From the NCBI GenBank assembly GCA_009741485.1, contig CM019217.1, positions 42,411,950 to 42,475,949 of the forward strand: DNA of 64,000 nucleotides, given 5' to 3'. How positions within the stretch are numbered: the stretch's first letter is position 1; every line of letters starts with the position of its first letter. Origin of the DNA: Malurus cyaneus samueli. Taxonomy: Eukaryota > Chordata > Aves > Passeriformes > Maluridae. Made by a program: the position numbers and the translations under genes. Of the stretch, positions 50,101-62,530 are shown piece by piece. The notes below the pieces were generated by a model that worked only from the letters and a program-made list of their open reading frames with translations, made no database searches and was not told the origin of the DNA.

Positions 50101-50684
50101 AGAGTTGTAAGGTTTAGCAGGCAGATGAAGATTTCAAAATAAATCTGTTTAACTGAACACAAAAAATGAGAGAAAAAATTACTATTGTTTGTATTTAATT
50201 TGAACATTTTTGGTAGAATATGTCTCTACTCAAAATATTGTACATGTGTACTTGATTGAACTTGCCACAATTGACAGAAATATCTTTTGCCACTCTCTAA
50301 GAATAAAGTTTTATCGTGAGACCACTTTATCATTGACATTTAGGCCCAGGTTCATGGAATCCAAATTTTAGATACAAACTGCTCCACAAAAAGGAATCTG
50401 AACAATTTGTTCGTACACAAAATTATTTTGTTGACTTAGGTAGGAGCTTGTCGGTAACATTTAACAAAATTGCATGTCTGTTTTTAAAAGCATTACTTTT
50501 CAGATGCAAACCCTGGGTGCTCTTTCCAGAATAACCTGAAAGCTGCACTTTTACAGAATATAATGGGGGTTTTTGGCTCATCTTCTTTCAAACCTTATCA
50601 AAACCATTTATATTAGAGCAGTAATGGATGATGTGCTCATACTTTACCAGGTATTTTCATTACTTTAAGACAGCCAAGGCTCCA
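44175..50684. other. Unassigned AT-rich non-coding sequence
   Basis: A TG/TA low-complexity patch lies at about 44388-44430 and an A run near 44730-44741. The 147-codon frame at 45341-45784 has no recognisable domain and is not called. A possible short minus-strand exon at 50085-50152 is discussed in the findings. Confidence 0.5.
46629..46663. repeat. 12-bp-arm hairpin
   Basis: GAAAATTATTCT at 46629-46640 pairs exactly with AGAATAATTTTC at 46652-46663 across an 11-nt loop. The AT-rich stem shows no sign of being an RNA gene. Confidence 0.85.
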
Positions 50685-50724
50685 NAAAAAAAAAAAAACC
50701 AAAAAAAACCCAAAAAAAACCCAA
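50685..50724 (+). repeat. A-rich C-interrupted repeat beside an N
   Basis: After an ambiguous base N come A13-CC-A8-CCC-A8-CCC. The N at the edge of a homopolymer probably marks an uncertain run length. The Lys/Asn/Pro reading frame here is an artefact. Confidence 0.9.
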
Positions 50725-52950
50725 GTGTGATTAATGATACAGCAGATTCCTGTAATAGTGGTAAAGTATGCAGCCATCTAAAACCACACAGGAACAGTTT
50801 TGCAATGATGAACTGCCAAGGAGATTAATTTCTCTAGAGCACTAACTCAGTGTCACATGTGAACCTCCTTTGATCGTAGCTGGAGTCAGTCACTGCTCTG
50901 GGTACAGTCCATCCCCCTGCAAACAAACCCACCTCTTTGCAGACATGGCTGCAAGCTCACGATGTGGAGATGAATGCCTTTGCTCAGGCTTCATACAGTC
51001 CCCCATGGCTGCCAGACAAAAACTGGCTTCCATCCCAGTCTCTGAAATGCATGTGAAGCCACTTTCAGATTGTTTGTATTTCACTTTATAGATGTATCTC
51101 AACTCCTCCTCTGTCAAGTTAAAGTGACACCAAATCAATACTTTCAACTCCTGCCACAAGTCTGCCACTGCAGAATGCCAAGGAACTTTTTCTATTCTAA
51201 CTGCATTACATTACATTAATAATCTATTGAAATGGATTTTGGGCTACCAGCTACCTGAGTTCAAAACCCACCATCCAAAGAACTTTAGCAATTTCCATGT
51301 GACAAAATGTCTACTTCTACTTTAAAGTTACACTCCTGGTAATACTAATAATACAACACAATTTCCCAAAAAGTAGTTCTGGAAATAATTAATGTTTTCA
51401 AAACATGAATTAAATACAAAATCCCAGGTAAATATGTGAAGTACTAAATAGTATAAATAATATTAAAAGTATTTTATTGCCTTCAGTCCAGTCACCATCT
51501 AAGGATATAAGACCCAAACTGTGAGGCTGAAAATTTTCAATTCAAAAAGCAGTATATTTTCTGGAGAATAAATGGGTCCATAAGAGCTGAAATGATAACA
51601 CAAGCAACAATTAATGGTATGTGAAAACTTCAGCTGCTAATGTCTTCAGTGCCAACAGGCTGAATTTGGTTTAAATGAGCATAAACAATGTGATTTTCTT
51701 CACAAGTCACAAGTTTCCTAGTTCAGGCTTTATTCCTCAAGTGTATATTAATGCAGACAAACTCTTTATTTCACATCTACATTTTCTACTGTCATAGAGA
51801 GATATCACTCCCCTGGGTACCTATGACCTTTCTCACATTATGAAGAGAAAGGAATATTTGGAACATTATAAAATTAGAGAAAAGTGGCATAATATAGACA
51901 CCAATGAGAACAATGCTCTTGGCAAATAATAATGAAGGAATAATCTAACATGGAAACTTCAAAACATGCTCTCAGAGCAGAGTAATGGCAGAAAAAAGCC
52001 CAAAGACCAAGTTATAGATGAATTACAGATGGGCAGATGAGTACCAAGATTACATGAAAGAAGAAATGCACTACTTTACTAAAAACTGAAGTAAGGCATC
52101 AGAACAACTGACACAGCTCACAGCATCCTGCTTGTCAATCTCTTCCCAAAGGCACTAGCTAATGACAGGCTGCAATCTGAACACATTTTTCTGCCACCTT
52201 CCTGCTTCCTCTAACAGGGATGGCAGCCTCATTGCATCATCACACATCAACTTGCCATGGCATCAACATCCCTATAATCTTGTGATGGTAGACACCTGCA
52301 TTAAAATCACTCAATAAGGACAGTTCAAAGGACTCTATGAAGCCTGTCTTAGTATAACATAAAAATAATTTAAAAAAATCCCTACCTCTTTCTCCAAGGT
52401 ATTATCATTTAACTACTGGCTGCTTAACATCAGCTCATTACTGGCCATATTTTAATATATTGTAGCTTTAATATATGCATCTGAAGCAAATCTAATCAAC
52501 AGAATTTTAAGTGTAAATTGCTGGACATGTCATAGTCTCATGGACAATAGAAGCTGTGACAAACTAGAGAAGACATTCTGAATTTAAACCGTATTTCACT
52601 TTTTATTTTGCTTAGTGCCTGAGGTTGTGGAATTTAACTGGCAGCTGAACAAGAAACAAGAAAAATTAGTTTAGCAACGTCACAAGGATCACTCAGATTT
52701 AGAAACTGAGAGAGCAGCAAATGGTTTAATACAGATTTTCAGGACTGACAATATCTTTTTTATTTACATCACTTCATTAATTTCCAGAAAATTATGTATG
52801 GAACATCTGGTAGGAGCATTAAGGGCTGTAATTCTTTCTATGGAGCCAGGCCTTGTGAGGCAAATCACCATAGTACTTTCAAGAGGAGCATAATCAGAAA
52901 GCAGAGATTAAGCTTCAGCCTCACACTGAATGGGCAATGTCTGCAGAGCT
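50725..52950. other. Unassigned AT-rich non-coding sequence
   Basis: No gene or recognisable transposon is seen. A slightly more GC-rich patch at 50870-51030 has overlapping frames on both strands and no recognised domain. Confidence 0.6.
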
Positions 52951-53011
52951 CAAGACCAAGGATCAGATCCTTGCTCAAGAAGACCAAGGATCCTAGTAGA
53001 TTTCTAGGATC
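52951..53011. repeat. Nested direct and inverted repeats
   Basis: AGACCAAGGATC is repeated exactly at 52953-52964 and 52981-52992. AAGGATC-A-GATCCTT forms an inverted repeat at 52958-52972, and GATCCTAG (52989-52996) pairs with CTAGGATC (53004-53011). The arrangement suggests repeated local template switching. Confidence 0.85.
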
Positions 53012-56000
53012 TGGGAATTAGAAAGACTGGGCAGAATTGTTACATAAGCTAAGAGAAAATTTGTCTGGAAAGATGAATGCTAAGAAGACTTGAAGTCATA
53101 AAGGGAAGCGCTCTGGCACACATTAGACTTAAAAATCCAGATTCATCCAATTTGCAGTAGTCCATAATACCAGACACAGGTCAGCAGCTGAACAAACTGC
53201 TGTGGCTGTCAGGCACAGAGCACTGACTTACAGTGACTGCAGATTCAATCAAAGAGACACCAAATATGCAGACACATAACTTGGGTATTGACCACTGCAA
53301 AGACTCTTCAGACATTGTTCCTGTTTATTGGGTTATGACTCACATTCATCTTTTGTAGCAACTTTAAACCTAAATACTGGATCTTATATCCCATTTGGAA
53401 TGCATAGATATACATACCCATTAAAGAAGAACTTTTATTGAAAACTTCACCGTTTTGACATCTGAATGAAGTGCATTATCCCAATACTTATGGCAATGAC
53501 TGAATTTAAACCCTGAGATTAATTTTCAGTTAATTGCCCAGATATTAAGAGAAATCACAGTAAGACTGACTGCTCAGATAAGTACTTAAGATAAGCACTA
53601 CTAAGTCCTATTTCAGCACTGTTTGAAAAGCATTTTCATGTTAAATGAAAAATCAATACCTTACTGGATAGCAATATCATTCATAGTACAATAGAAAGCA
53701 AAAATTCAGCTAAGTGTCCTGAACCTCACAAAATCTAATTTTAAACCCTTTTTTTAACTTTGCATTTTAAAAAGCATTGAGGACTACAGATATTAAAAAA
53801 CATAGTTATCCTAGGCTATTATGGAAATTATGTTAGCACTATAGAAGCAAAATATTTCCCTTCATCTCTTCCACTTTCATACCACCACAGAAGGAAAACA
53901 TGTTTCATTTTCACTGTCTACACTATGTGCCTCATTCTTTAGTTTTAAGATGAATATTTTTATGTCTGATAAATTTCTGGGCCAATTTTATAACTGTGTG
54001 TCAGATACAAACAACAAAAAGGCATGTTCACACTGGATTATTATCAAATTTGATCACATGTTCAAGACAAACACTTATAAACTATGTGACTTTTTGCAAT
54101 TACAAATTCTATATGGATCCTGTATATTCAGCTTATGAAATGTTTTCAAAGATATGTGTAATACATCATTCATTCCTTTTCTCTAAATGCATTCATCTGC
54201 AACATCCAGGGAAGATCAACTATTCCTTTTGCATGCCAGTTTGTCTCAGACCATTATCCTCTTGTGTGTCTTTTTCTTTATGCATCACCATAAAATTTTG
54301 GAAATTACCAGAAATGCTTCTATAATTTGGATAATAATTAGAAAATTCCTCCTCATAAGATTTATGTTATCACCTGAAATTGCTCTTCTATAGCAGGAGA
54401 TCATCTGGTTTGCAAAATGTCTATTATGCATCTTACACTGGCTTGCCCATCATTCAATGACTTTAAGATGATGGTGATGTCTGAAATTATACATAAAGTT
54501 TGCTAAAAATATCTGTCAACATCTAAAAAACCTCTGATGTACCAGAAGCCCAATTTAGGGATCAAACTGAGTAAAATATTCTGTTTGTCTAAAGGGATTT
54601 TAGAGGAATGGCTTTGATAACCATATTTATTTCTTTACACTATGCTAAGAGAATTCAGTAATTATTAACATCCTTTTATCTTTTCCCCATAGAAGTCAAT
54701 AGCACGGATCCTCCTTCCTGCAAAATCATTGTCTTTACATTATGGATTCAACATATTCATCTCTGCATTATGTGTCATATAAGTAAGAAATAAATATATG
54801 TGATCCAGGAAAAAAAAAAAAAAGCTGTTCCCAGTTGTAATCAAGCAGCACCCAAGTACTCCCCTTAAAATGGAAAAAACTTCCTTTACACCAGATACAC
54901 GGCAAAAAGGTAGCAGTACCACACCTCAGCTTCACTCCTGCAAAATTACTATCCCAATTTTGAAAATCCAGAAACAGGGATTTATTAAAAGATAATTGTT
55001 AAAGACACTGAGGGCTAACACATGTAATTCAGCTGCCTCAACTTAACAAGCAGTCAGGTACCAAGTGAACACAGTAACAGCCTACACTGCCGCCCTATTT
55101 AAAATAATTACACATTTAGGAGAATTTAGTGCAGACTGAGAGAAAGAAATATGGGTGTCTTGCAGATGACATGGCAGGCTGAGAAACTGAAAAGCTTAGA
55201 TTTTTAAAAAGTATTGCTAACCCCTAAAAAAATATAAATAAAAAGCAATTCTATAAAAGCTGAGATTGCTAAATTAATGTTTCTGTCGATCAATGTGAAT
55301 CTTCAGTATCTTCAGTAACTTCATACTGAAAAGTGCTACAACAAACAGTCAGCTATTAGCTCTCCATCATCTTTTTTCTATCTATAAATATGACATACAC
55401 TGACACAGTGTACACATGAGTTTTGGCACAACTTGCAGATGTATGCTTGCTTCTAGAAAGGTCATTCATTTATTTACCCAGGAGACCATCATTCTGGTTT
55501 TACAAGTAAAATAGATGCTTTTCAAGTCAGCCTAATGATTTGTTCACTCTCGAGAGGCAAAATTTTGGCCTCGGTGGTAAACAACACTTTATCAAGTTGC
55601 CTAATTATGCTTTCCATTTAGTAGGCAAAAGGGAATTAGTTCAGAGTCACAGTTAGTAGTAGTTATCTGCATAAATAATTTGCTATACATATTGAAGATG
55701 TCCATGATGGGCTTCAGAGAAAGGAAGGACGCTCACATGAACACATAGAAAATTCAAAATCAACACAGGTTTTTCTATTTGCTAGACCCTGAGACAAGTA
55801 GAAATTAAATTAGTACCCAAATACGTCTAGTCACACAATTAAATGGGTGCAAGTATCACTCTGTAAGACTATCAATGAGAAAAATACTGTTTTTAAAAAC
55901 AGTTCTAACAGCAAAAAGTAAAGTTACTTAATAGACATTGAAAACAAGGGATGAAGCCTTTAGAATAAGAAAATGATTATGGAAGCTACAGAGGTGAGGA

Positions 56001-57041
56001 AACATCTTAGAAAAATATCTGTAGTAAAACAGTAAGGTTCAATATGCCTTTTGACTGAGGAAATATGCACCTATCTCACAAAAAAAAAAACCTTGGCCAC
56101 CAGGCTATAACCTAGTCTGGAACGAGGTACTCTCCCATGAAAATTGTTTTTCAGTGTACAGAATAATTACAGGCTAAATAAAGAAAAGACAGAAATATCT
56201 CTACAAGCTGATAACAAGAGCACTCAATATGGAATGGAGGGACTTGAATTTTAATATTTCCAATGGCTATTATTTATTGTACATTCTGTCTCAAGAATTC
56301 TTTACTGACAGATCCATAGCAAGCTACTTACTTTAACATATGCTTATAGAAGTAGTCAGAGGTTCATTTTGGGGTGAAAGGATGACAATTTAAATAAGAA
56401 TTGGAATTCAGTCTTACCTAAGTATGACCTTTAATCATCTACATTCCTCTAAATCAGCCCATCTATTTCACATTCCTGTCTCCGGGTGGAGGTGCATAAT
56501 TATCTACACCAAGCACAGAAAGAGTCTAAAGGCTCATTAAATAGTGATGGTTAACTTCCAGTTCATTAAAATGTAGCAAGGATCCTACTCAGAGAAGTTC
56601 AGGTTCTCAAGATTGAGTAGAACTACACTTCAGTTTTGACAATCAGAAGTAGTGACTAATTCCTCCCTGATTTTAATGACAACACTTAGTGAGGAATGGG
56701 ACAGGTTTACATTTAGCTCGTGTCCAAAATAACCTTGTCAGTAAGAATCTTTTGACTTAAACAGGCTCTGGATAACAAATATAATACCAGAAATAAAACA
56801 TTCTCATAGATCAACGTCAGCTACTTGACTGGTTTGTTATGCAATTATTTTATGGTTAAAATGATGACACTGATGCTTATATAATGTTAAAAAGCCAAAA
56901 TATACAATGTATAGCGATTCAGAAAAGCAAATGCAATGGGTCATTTGTCATTCTCAAACATGGAGGACTTGGTGTTTGTGAGAGACTGAGACATTAATGG
57001 TCAATGGCTCAAATATTTGCCCATTTATGAGAGATGGCAGT
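53012..57041. other. Unassigned AT-rich non-coding sequence
   Basis: No gene or transposon is recognised. It contains an A14 run at 54810-54823, an A run near 56081-56090 and the 18-bp palindrome at 55886-55903. Confidence 0.6.
55886..55903. repeat. 18-bp perfect palindrome
   Basis: ACTGTTTTTAAAAACAGT has no spacer. It is AT-rich and may be chance, but it could bind a dimeric protein. Confidence 0.85.
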
Positions 57042-57047
57042 ATGCTC
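57042..57047. repeat. Left target-site duplication, ATGCTC
   Basis: ATGCTC precedes the LTR and GTGCTC follows it at 57974-57979, so five of six bases match and the difference is a transition. Confidence 0.6.
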
Positions 57048-57973
57048 TGCTGGGGTCAGGTTTGCAACCCCAGAAGGGCAGGAGGGAAGTTGTTGTGTCT
57101 CATGGCGAAGCCTCTGGTCTGTGTAAGACAGAGTGGGTGAACACCGCCACCAGAGGCTTTGAGCCAGATAAGGGAAATGCCTGATAAAGGTGGGATAGTG
57201 CTTTTCATCACGCCATTGTCCTCCCCCCAGCCCAGCTTGGGAAGGGTCCCATTCAGATGGGACATTCACATTCACACACACAGGCCTGAGAATGTTCATC
57301 CATTCTCACTGGTCATAACTGGCTCAGCTGCGCTGATGTCAGAGGCAACTTCATGTCCTCAAAGGGCTCATAAACCATCAAAGACCCCAGAATGCCCCCA
57401 GACTCATTTCTGGGGCCTTCCAGCACAGGACTGTTTGTGACCCTCCAGTGTTGCAACAGACACTGTAAAACTTCCACCCAGGAGAGGTATTGGGGTGATC
57501 ACACCTAACCTGAACATATTCTAACCCATGGGACTTCGTGTTTCCCATGGGACTTTGTGTTTCATGGGATTTCCCCACCCCTCGTGGATCAAGGCTGCAA
57601 CCATCACGTTGGCCAATAGACATTGAAACTGCGTCAAGTCTCAGCTCTGGATCTATGGGTGACTTTACTCTTACCATGTCCTTCTCTTTCTTTTCCTCAT
57701 ACGTTTTCTTAAGTGTTATTTTTATTCTTTCATACTGCTGCATTTCTGTAGATAATAACAACCAAAGCAGCTACATACCTGCATTCTATTGTAACCAATC
57801 TGTACAAAAATAAATAATATAAATATTGTTTATAATAACATAATATAATAAATAAAAGCACCAGTCATTCAGTGTTGCTTCACTCTAAGGGAAACCCCAG
57901 GGGTTAAGAAACTCCCCAAGGCATCTATTACAAGAATCTGAGTTACCCTCACCTTCAGGGGTGGGTCGTAATA
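57048..57973 (+). mobile_element. Probable solo LTR, about 926 bp
   Basis: The element starts TGCTGGGGTCAGG and ends GGTGGGTCGTAATA, where the expected terminal CA appears as TA, a common C-to-T decay. It is bracketed by ATGCTC and GTGCTC. The plus orientation is inferred from AATAAA signals in the AT-rich stretch at about 57808-57860, followed by about 115 bases of U5-like sequence. CATAAACC near 57369 is a weak TATA candidate. The interior is richer in GC and CpG than the flanks and holds a 19-bp internal repeat. No gag, pol or env adjoins it. A 6-bp duplication would suit a class II (ERVK-like) element, but with one mismatch the class is uncertain. It looks older than the LTR at 17 kb. Frames of 91-127 codons within it are chance. 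Confidence 0.75.
57525..57572 (+). repeat. 19-bp repeat inside LTR, 2.5 copies
   Basis: CCCATGGGACTTCGTGTTT (57525-57543) is followed by the same unit with one C-to-T change (57544-57562) and a partial CATGGGATTT (57563-57572). Short tandem repeats in a U3 region can be enhancer duplications in retroviruses. Here this is only suggestive. Confidence 0.9.
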
Positions 57974-57979
57974 GTGCTC
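57974..57979. repeat. Right target-site duplication, GTGCTC
   Basis: Matches 57042-57047 except at its first base. Confidence 0.6.
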
Positions 57980-60900
57980 CTTTCAGAAACCTCTCCAATG
58001 TTTAAAACTTTATGGAATTAAATATAATGAAAGAAATGGAAACCTGTTATATCTTATTAATTAACAGGAAATGTCAAAATTAAGTGCAGTAATTACTTGA
58101 AATTTTGTGATTGTTTATTTGCTTATATCAAATTACTTTTAAGGAAATAGTAAGTGCAAGCGAAAAGCAGATTGTCTCCTGGAAATGTAGCTCACTTTAA
58201 ATGCCATTGACTTCAAGAAGACACAGTGATTTCATGAGAAAGTGACAGGCATTTTTTTCTTCTATCTTTTGAAATAATATCATGGAAAATATATTAAAAA
58301 TGGTATTGAAATCTTCAAAAGAACTGAAGAGTTGTACATGTAGCTTATGAAGAGCTTTATATTGGATGCCTCAATCTTTTTCAAGTCCCTTGAATATTTG
58401 AGACTCTCTCTAAAACCACTCTATCACTAGAGCCATAGGCAGAGATCCTTCTAAGGTGTCATGCATTTGAAGTCTTAAAAAGAGATGATTTGGAGCTATT
58501 TCCTAAACCTGATTTCAATCACAGTTGTATTAGAATATGATTTCCACTATATTGGCTGACAATATTTGACATTTCTACTGCTAAAATAGTTCCATATAGA
58601 CAGTTTTCAAAGCATTAATATATAATCATGTACATATCTTAATAGTTGAGCACGGAGAGTAGCATAAAGCATAAAGATGAGAATGGCATGAAACAGACTG
58701 TGATCTTGAGCTGTCAGTAGGTATTAACAAATCACCTTTTAATTCCATCATTGAGAAACTCAATTCCCTTGGTCTTCCATTTTACGGGTATTAACTGATT
58801 TGCAGTGTTACCAACTGATTTGGGGAAGTATGTAATGTAGATACACTAGACAGTACACACACCAAAAAATGTGTATATGTCTAGTATTACAAATCTTTCC
58901 AAAGAGGTTACCAAGAAAAAAGAAAGTATACAAAAGTTTCAGGCCTGCACAAAGCATTGTAATTCTAATGAGTTTTTTTGCATCATTTATAGAAACCTCA
59001 GAAAAACTAAGCACAGAAGGGATCATTAGTTACATGAGCAGGATCCTGCACAGTAGCAGTAATGCCACAAGCTTTGAAGTGACCACATTGTTACAGCAAA
59101 ATACCAGCTGGTATTTTGCCATTTCTCTATAAATGACCTTTATATGCTGGAGCTGCTCTAATCAACTACTCTCAAAAGGTGAAAACAATAAGCAGATGTG
59201 GGTCAAAATGAATTGTTTATATGGCGTAGACCTGAGACAGGCAAATTAAAGTTTTAAAGTATTTTCCCCTACTAATACTACTATACTGTGAAGTAAATGA
59301 ATAGCATTAAAAAAAAAACAACCCCACAAACAGAACAAACTGACAGAAGCTGAGACTCCACCATGAACCAAAACATATGAACTGTGTATCTAGAAAAAGG
59401 TATGAAATTAAGTTCTTGGAATCATAAGTGGGAGAGCTCAAAACACCAGATATTTCTTAGAGAATCTTCTGACCCACAAGATATATACTAAATAAGATGA
59501 AGATTTTACAAGAATAAAAAAGGAAATTGTAAATTTTAAATTCCTAACCTGTATGTATATTTTATAATGTCAGAAGCTGAGATTCACACTTTTAAGCCAT
59601 ACTTCTGTTCCCATTATCAACAATTGCAGTATTGTGTAAGGGTTACATTTCTTCCTTTTAAAAAGCAGAGTTCTGTAGCTGCTGCATTATTCACTCCAAC
59701 AGGACTAGTTCTGTTAAATTTACCTAGAAGCAAACCACAGCAGGGATAAATACTTGGCTGGCAGCCAGAAGACCTAATTTTTGTCATCAACAGTGTGACA
59801 ACCACTGTTGTTAGGCAAGGTCACTTATATTCTGTTTTACTCTCCTCAATTATTGAAACTCTCCAATAGTTATCTCTCCAAATAAGGAGTCAAATATATG
59901 AAAGAAACTAAAAATACATTAGGCATCTTACAAATGTCGCAAAGTAGTCTTAAAAGAGATGCATGTTTTTTTCTGCATAGTTAAATCACTTACAAATATA
60001 TTTGTACCTATAAACATAACTTCTCCTGTGTTTCAGTTGGAATATCATCCAAAACAAGTAAGCAATGAATAAGTGAGGTTTTCAAATGCTGTGGTGCCCT
60101 CTTAAGCTAAATGAATTCTCCTTTTTTTCCCTTTTCTATCCCCTCAGAATCTTGTGAGGATTTTTCTCCCGATCTACACAGTTTTCCCATTTCTCTCTAG
60201 AAGCTGTAAGGTGTTATAGCTAAAGTTGTAGGAAGGGGAGGTCTCACCAGGCAATTCCTGCTGCTAAAAGTGGCACTCACTCCCCCAACCCACTCTCTGT
60301 TAAATTGGCTCAGCAACCTCATGAAATTTCACCTTTAAAGGACAATTAATCCTTTGACCCAATAAAGTTGAGTCCTTAATCCATACCATATCACTTCAGG
60401 AACTCAATTACATTGAACTGTTCAATGAACTGTGATCTTAGTCTTTCTTCATTATAATTCCTTTTCAGTTAATTTATAGTGAAATATTTGGACAGATTGT
60501 TACAATTATCTACCTTCTACTATCAGGAGCGTTTCCTGCTTCCCTATGAATGATTCCTTACATTCAGTTATTTACACAGCAAATTTTACCTGTATGCTTG
60601 CAGAAGTAGTTCCTCAACTTTAAAATTCTGCCTATAATGTAATGAAATCCCTTGCTCTTATTTTTACCCTGGTTTTAGCTTCAATGCTGAGAATTAATTC
60701 TTGATTTAGTAAGCTATGTAAACTCAAGCTAAGTTTTAAGCATCTGCACTCACAGATTTGGGGCATTTTTGTTTAACATTACCCCTCAAGTAGCATCAAG
60801 TAAAAAGTAAGAAATTTACTCCACAATAAAGCTAATATATTCTTACCAGTCTCAGAAAACAAAACAAAACTTTACTGGGACTAGAGCAAAAAAAAAAAAA

Positions 60901-61844
60901 AAATCAAACTGGAAGAACATATAATTTCATCATGTCTTAGCCTGCATGTGGTTTTCTTGCATTAATGATGCATTCATTTCTTTACCACAATAATACTGAA
61001 ACATCTGGCCATTTCATCTCCCTCAAATGAGTGTGACAATACCTGCATTTGTCTCAGTCTTGGAGGTTCCTCGTTTCACTTCATTTTCAGAGGTAGCCAA
61101 AAGACAACAGAGGATAACAAAGCAGTGTTCGTTATGGACACGTCTCTTAGCTATTCTTGAACATTGAAGAAACAAGTAACTTAGCTGTCCTGGCTCACAT
61201 TGTTCTAGGGAGAGCTGCTGCTAAATCTTTTGATATGGGGTAAGTCAGAACTGTTTAGTGAATAACTACTGCCATCTACTTATCTTTTTTAATGTCACTT
61301 TGACACTTTTCAGGTTATTGAGATCATACAAAGCTGCACTGCACTGAAGACGTTAATGGGAAATTTTTTTTTTTTTCCCTTATATGATCTTGGCATGAAA
61401 TTTTCATAATAAGTAAATCTTAATAGGTAATCCTTTCCGTAGATAATAAGAAGGCAGTGTGAGTAGTTCTAATAAACTCTACCACAGCAGCAACGCTTTT
61501 ACACTATTGTGCTTCAGTGATCCATGTCAAACCAGGTCTGTGTTTCTCACTCAAATAAATAACTAAGGGAAAGACATGAGATAGAAATGTAGAATAATTG
61601 ATAATTTTCTCAGTGGAGAGAAGTAACCTTTGGAAAATTGAGAGTCAATGTGATTCAGCATACTTATTAACAAATATTCATTAATTGAATCACTCTAGAA
61701 ATGAGAGTGAATAGTATGTTCAAAAGTAGCCAATGATACAGATATTCAAGTTAGTCAAGACAAACACTGATTTTTAACAAGTAAAAAATCAAATTAAAAT
61801 TTTTAACAGTTTTAAAAGCACTTTTAAAGGTCATTGATAAGAGA
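57980..61844. other. Unassigned AT-rich non-coding sequence
   Basis: No gene or recognisable transposon is seen. There is an A16 run at 60888-60903 and a T run at about 61364-61377. A 31-bp open segment at 61206-61236 has good splice-like borders but is too short to support. Confidence 0.6.
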
Positions 61845-62530
61845 AACATTTCTGTTAGATGCCCTAATGGGCCTGCTGTTTGTGAACAGAGAAGGATTGG
61901 TGGGAGATGTGAGGGCTGTAAACAGTCTTGGGCTCAGTGACCATGACAAGAGAGTTTTCAGCTCTCAGGGACATAAGGAGGAGGATCAACAGAATTGGTG
62001 CCTTGGACTCGGCCTGTTCAGGAGACTGATTTGGAGAGTGGCTTGGGAGGCGGTCCTGAAGGGCAAAGGAGTCATTCTTCAAAGACATTCTTCAAGAAGG
62101 AAATATTAAAGGCACAAAACCAAGGTATCCCCCTGTACCAAAACATGAGATGGTGGGCAGAAGAGCCTGCCTGAACAGAGAGCTTTTGCTGGAGTTAAGA
62201 GGGAAAAAAAAAAGGATAAGACAATTTATGACCTTTGGAAGAAGGGGAAGGTGTCTTAGGAGGACTACAAGGTTGTTGTGAGTTTATGCTGGCAAAAAAT
62301 TAGAAGGGGCAAACCCCAACTAGGACTTAATCTGGCTAGTGCCATAAAAGACAATAAAAATGTTTCTATAAATACATTAGCAATAAAAGGAGGGCTAAGG
62401 AGAATCTCGATCCTTTGTTGTATGCAGGGGAAAACACAGTGACAAAGGGTAAGGTACTTAGTGCCTTCTTTACCTCCTATTACTGTTTTGACAGTAAAAC
62501 CAACTGTTCTCTAGGTACAAACCCTTCTTT
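61845..62530 (+). pseudogene. CR1 LINE ORF2 relic, sense
   Basis: A decayed CR1 ORF2 segment on the plus strand. The frame at 61858-61940 reads GLLFVNREGLVGDVRAV, the end of the endonuclease region, followed by GLSDHDKRVFSS (a GHSDHE-type motif) and WRVAWEAVLKGKGV. After frameshifts come sequences matching the linker rich in WKKGQ and YINNKRR, then at about 62415-62520 the stretch GENTVTKGKVLSAFF and TNCSLGT, which leads into the reverse-transcriptase domain. Stops and frameshifts break it, so no protein is made. Both the 5' part and the RT core to 3' UTR are missing. It covers much the same part of ORF2 as the antisense copy at 17.9-18.8 kb. Confidence 0.88.

Noticed and set aside
61206..61236. 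31-bp open segment with good acceptor and GTAAGT donor
   Set aside because: Too short to tell from chance, and no neighbouring exon is in sight.
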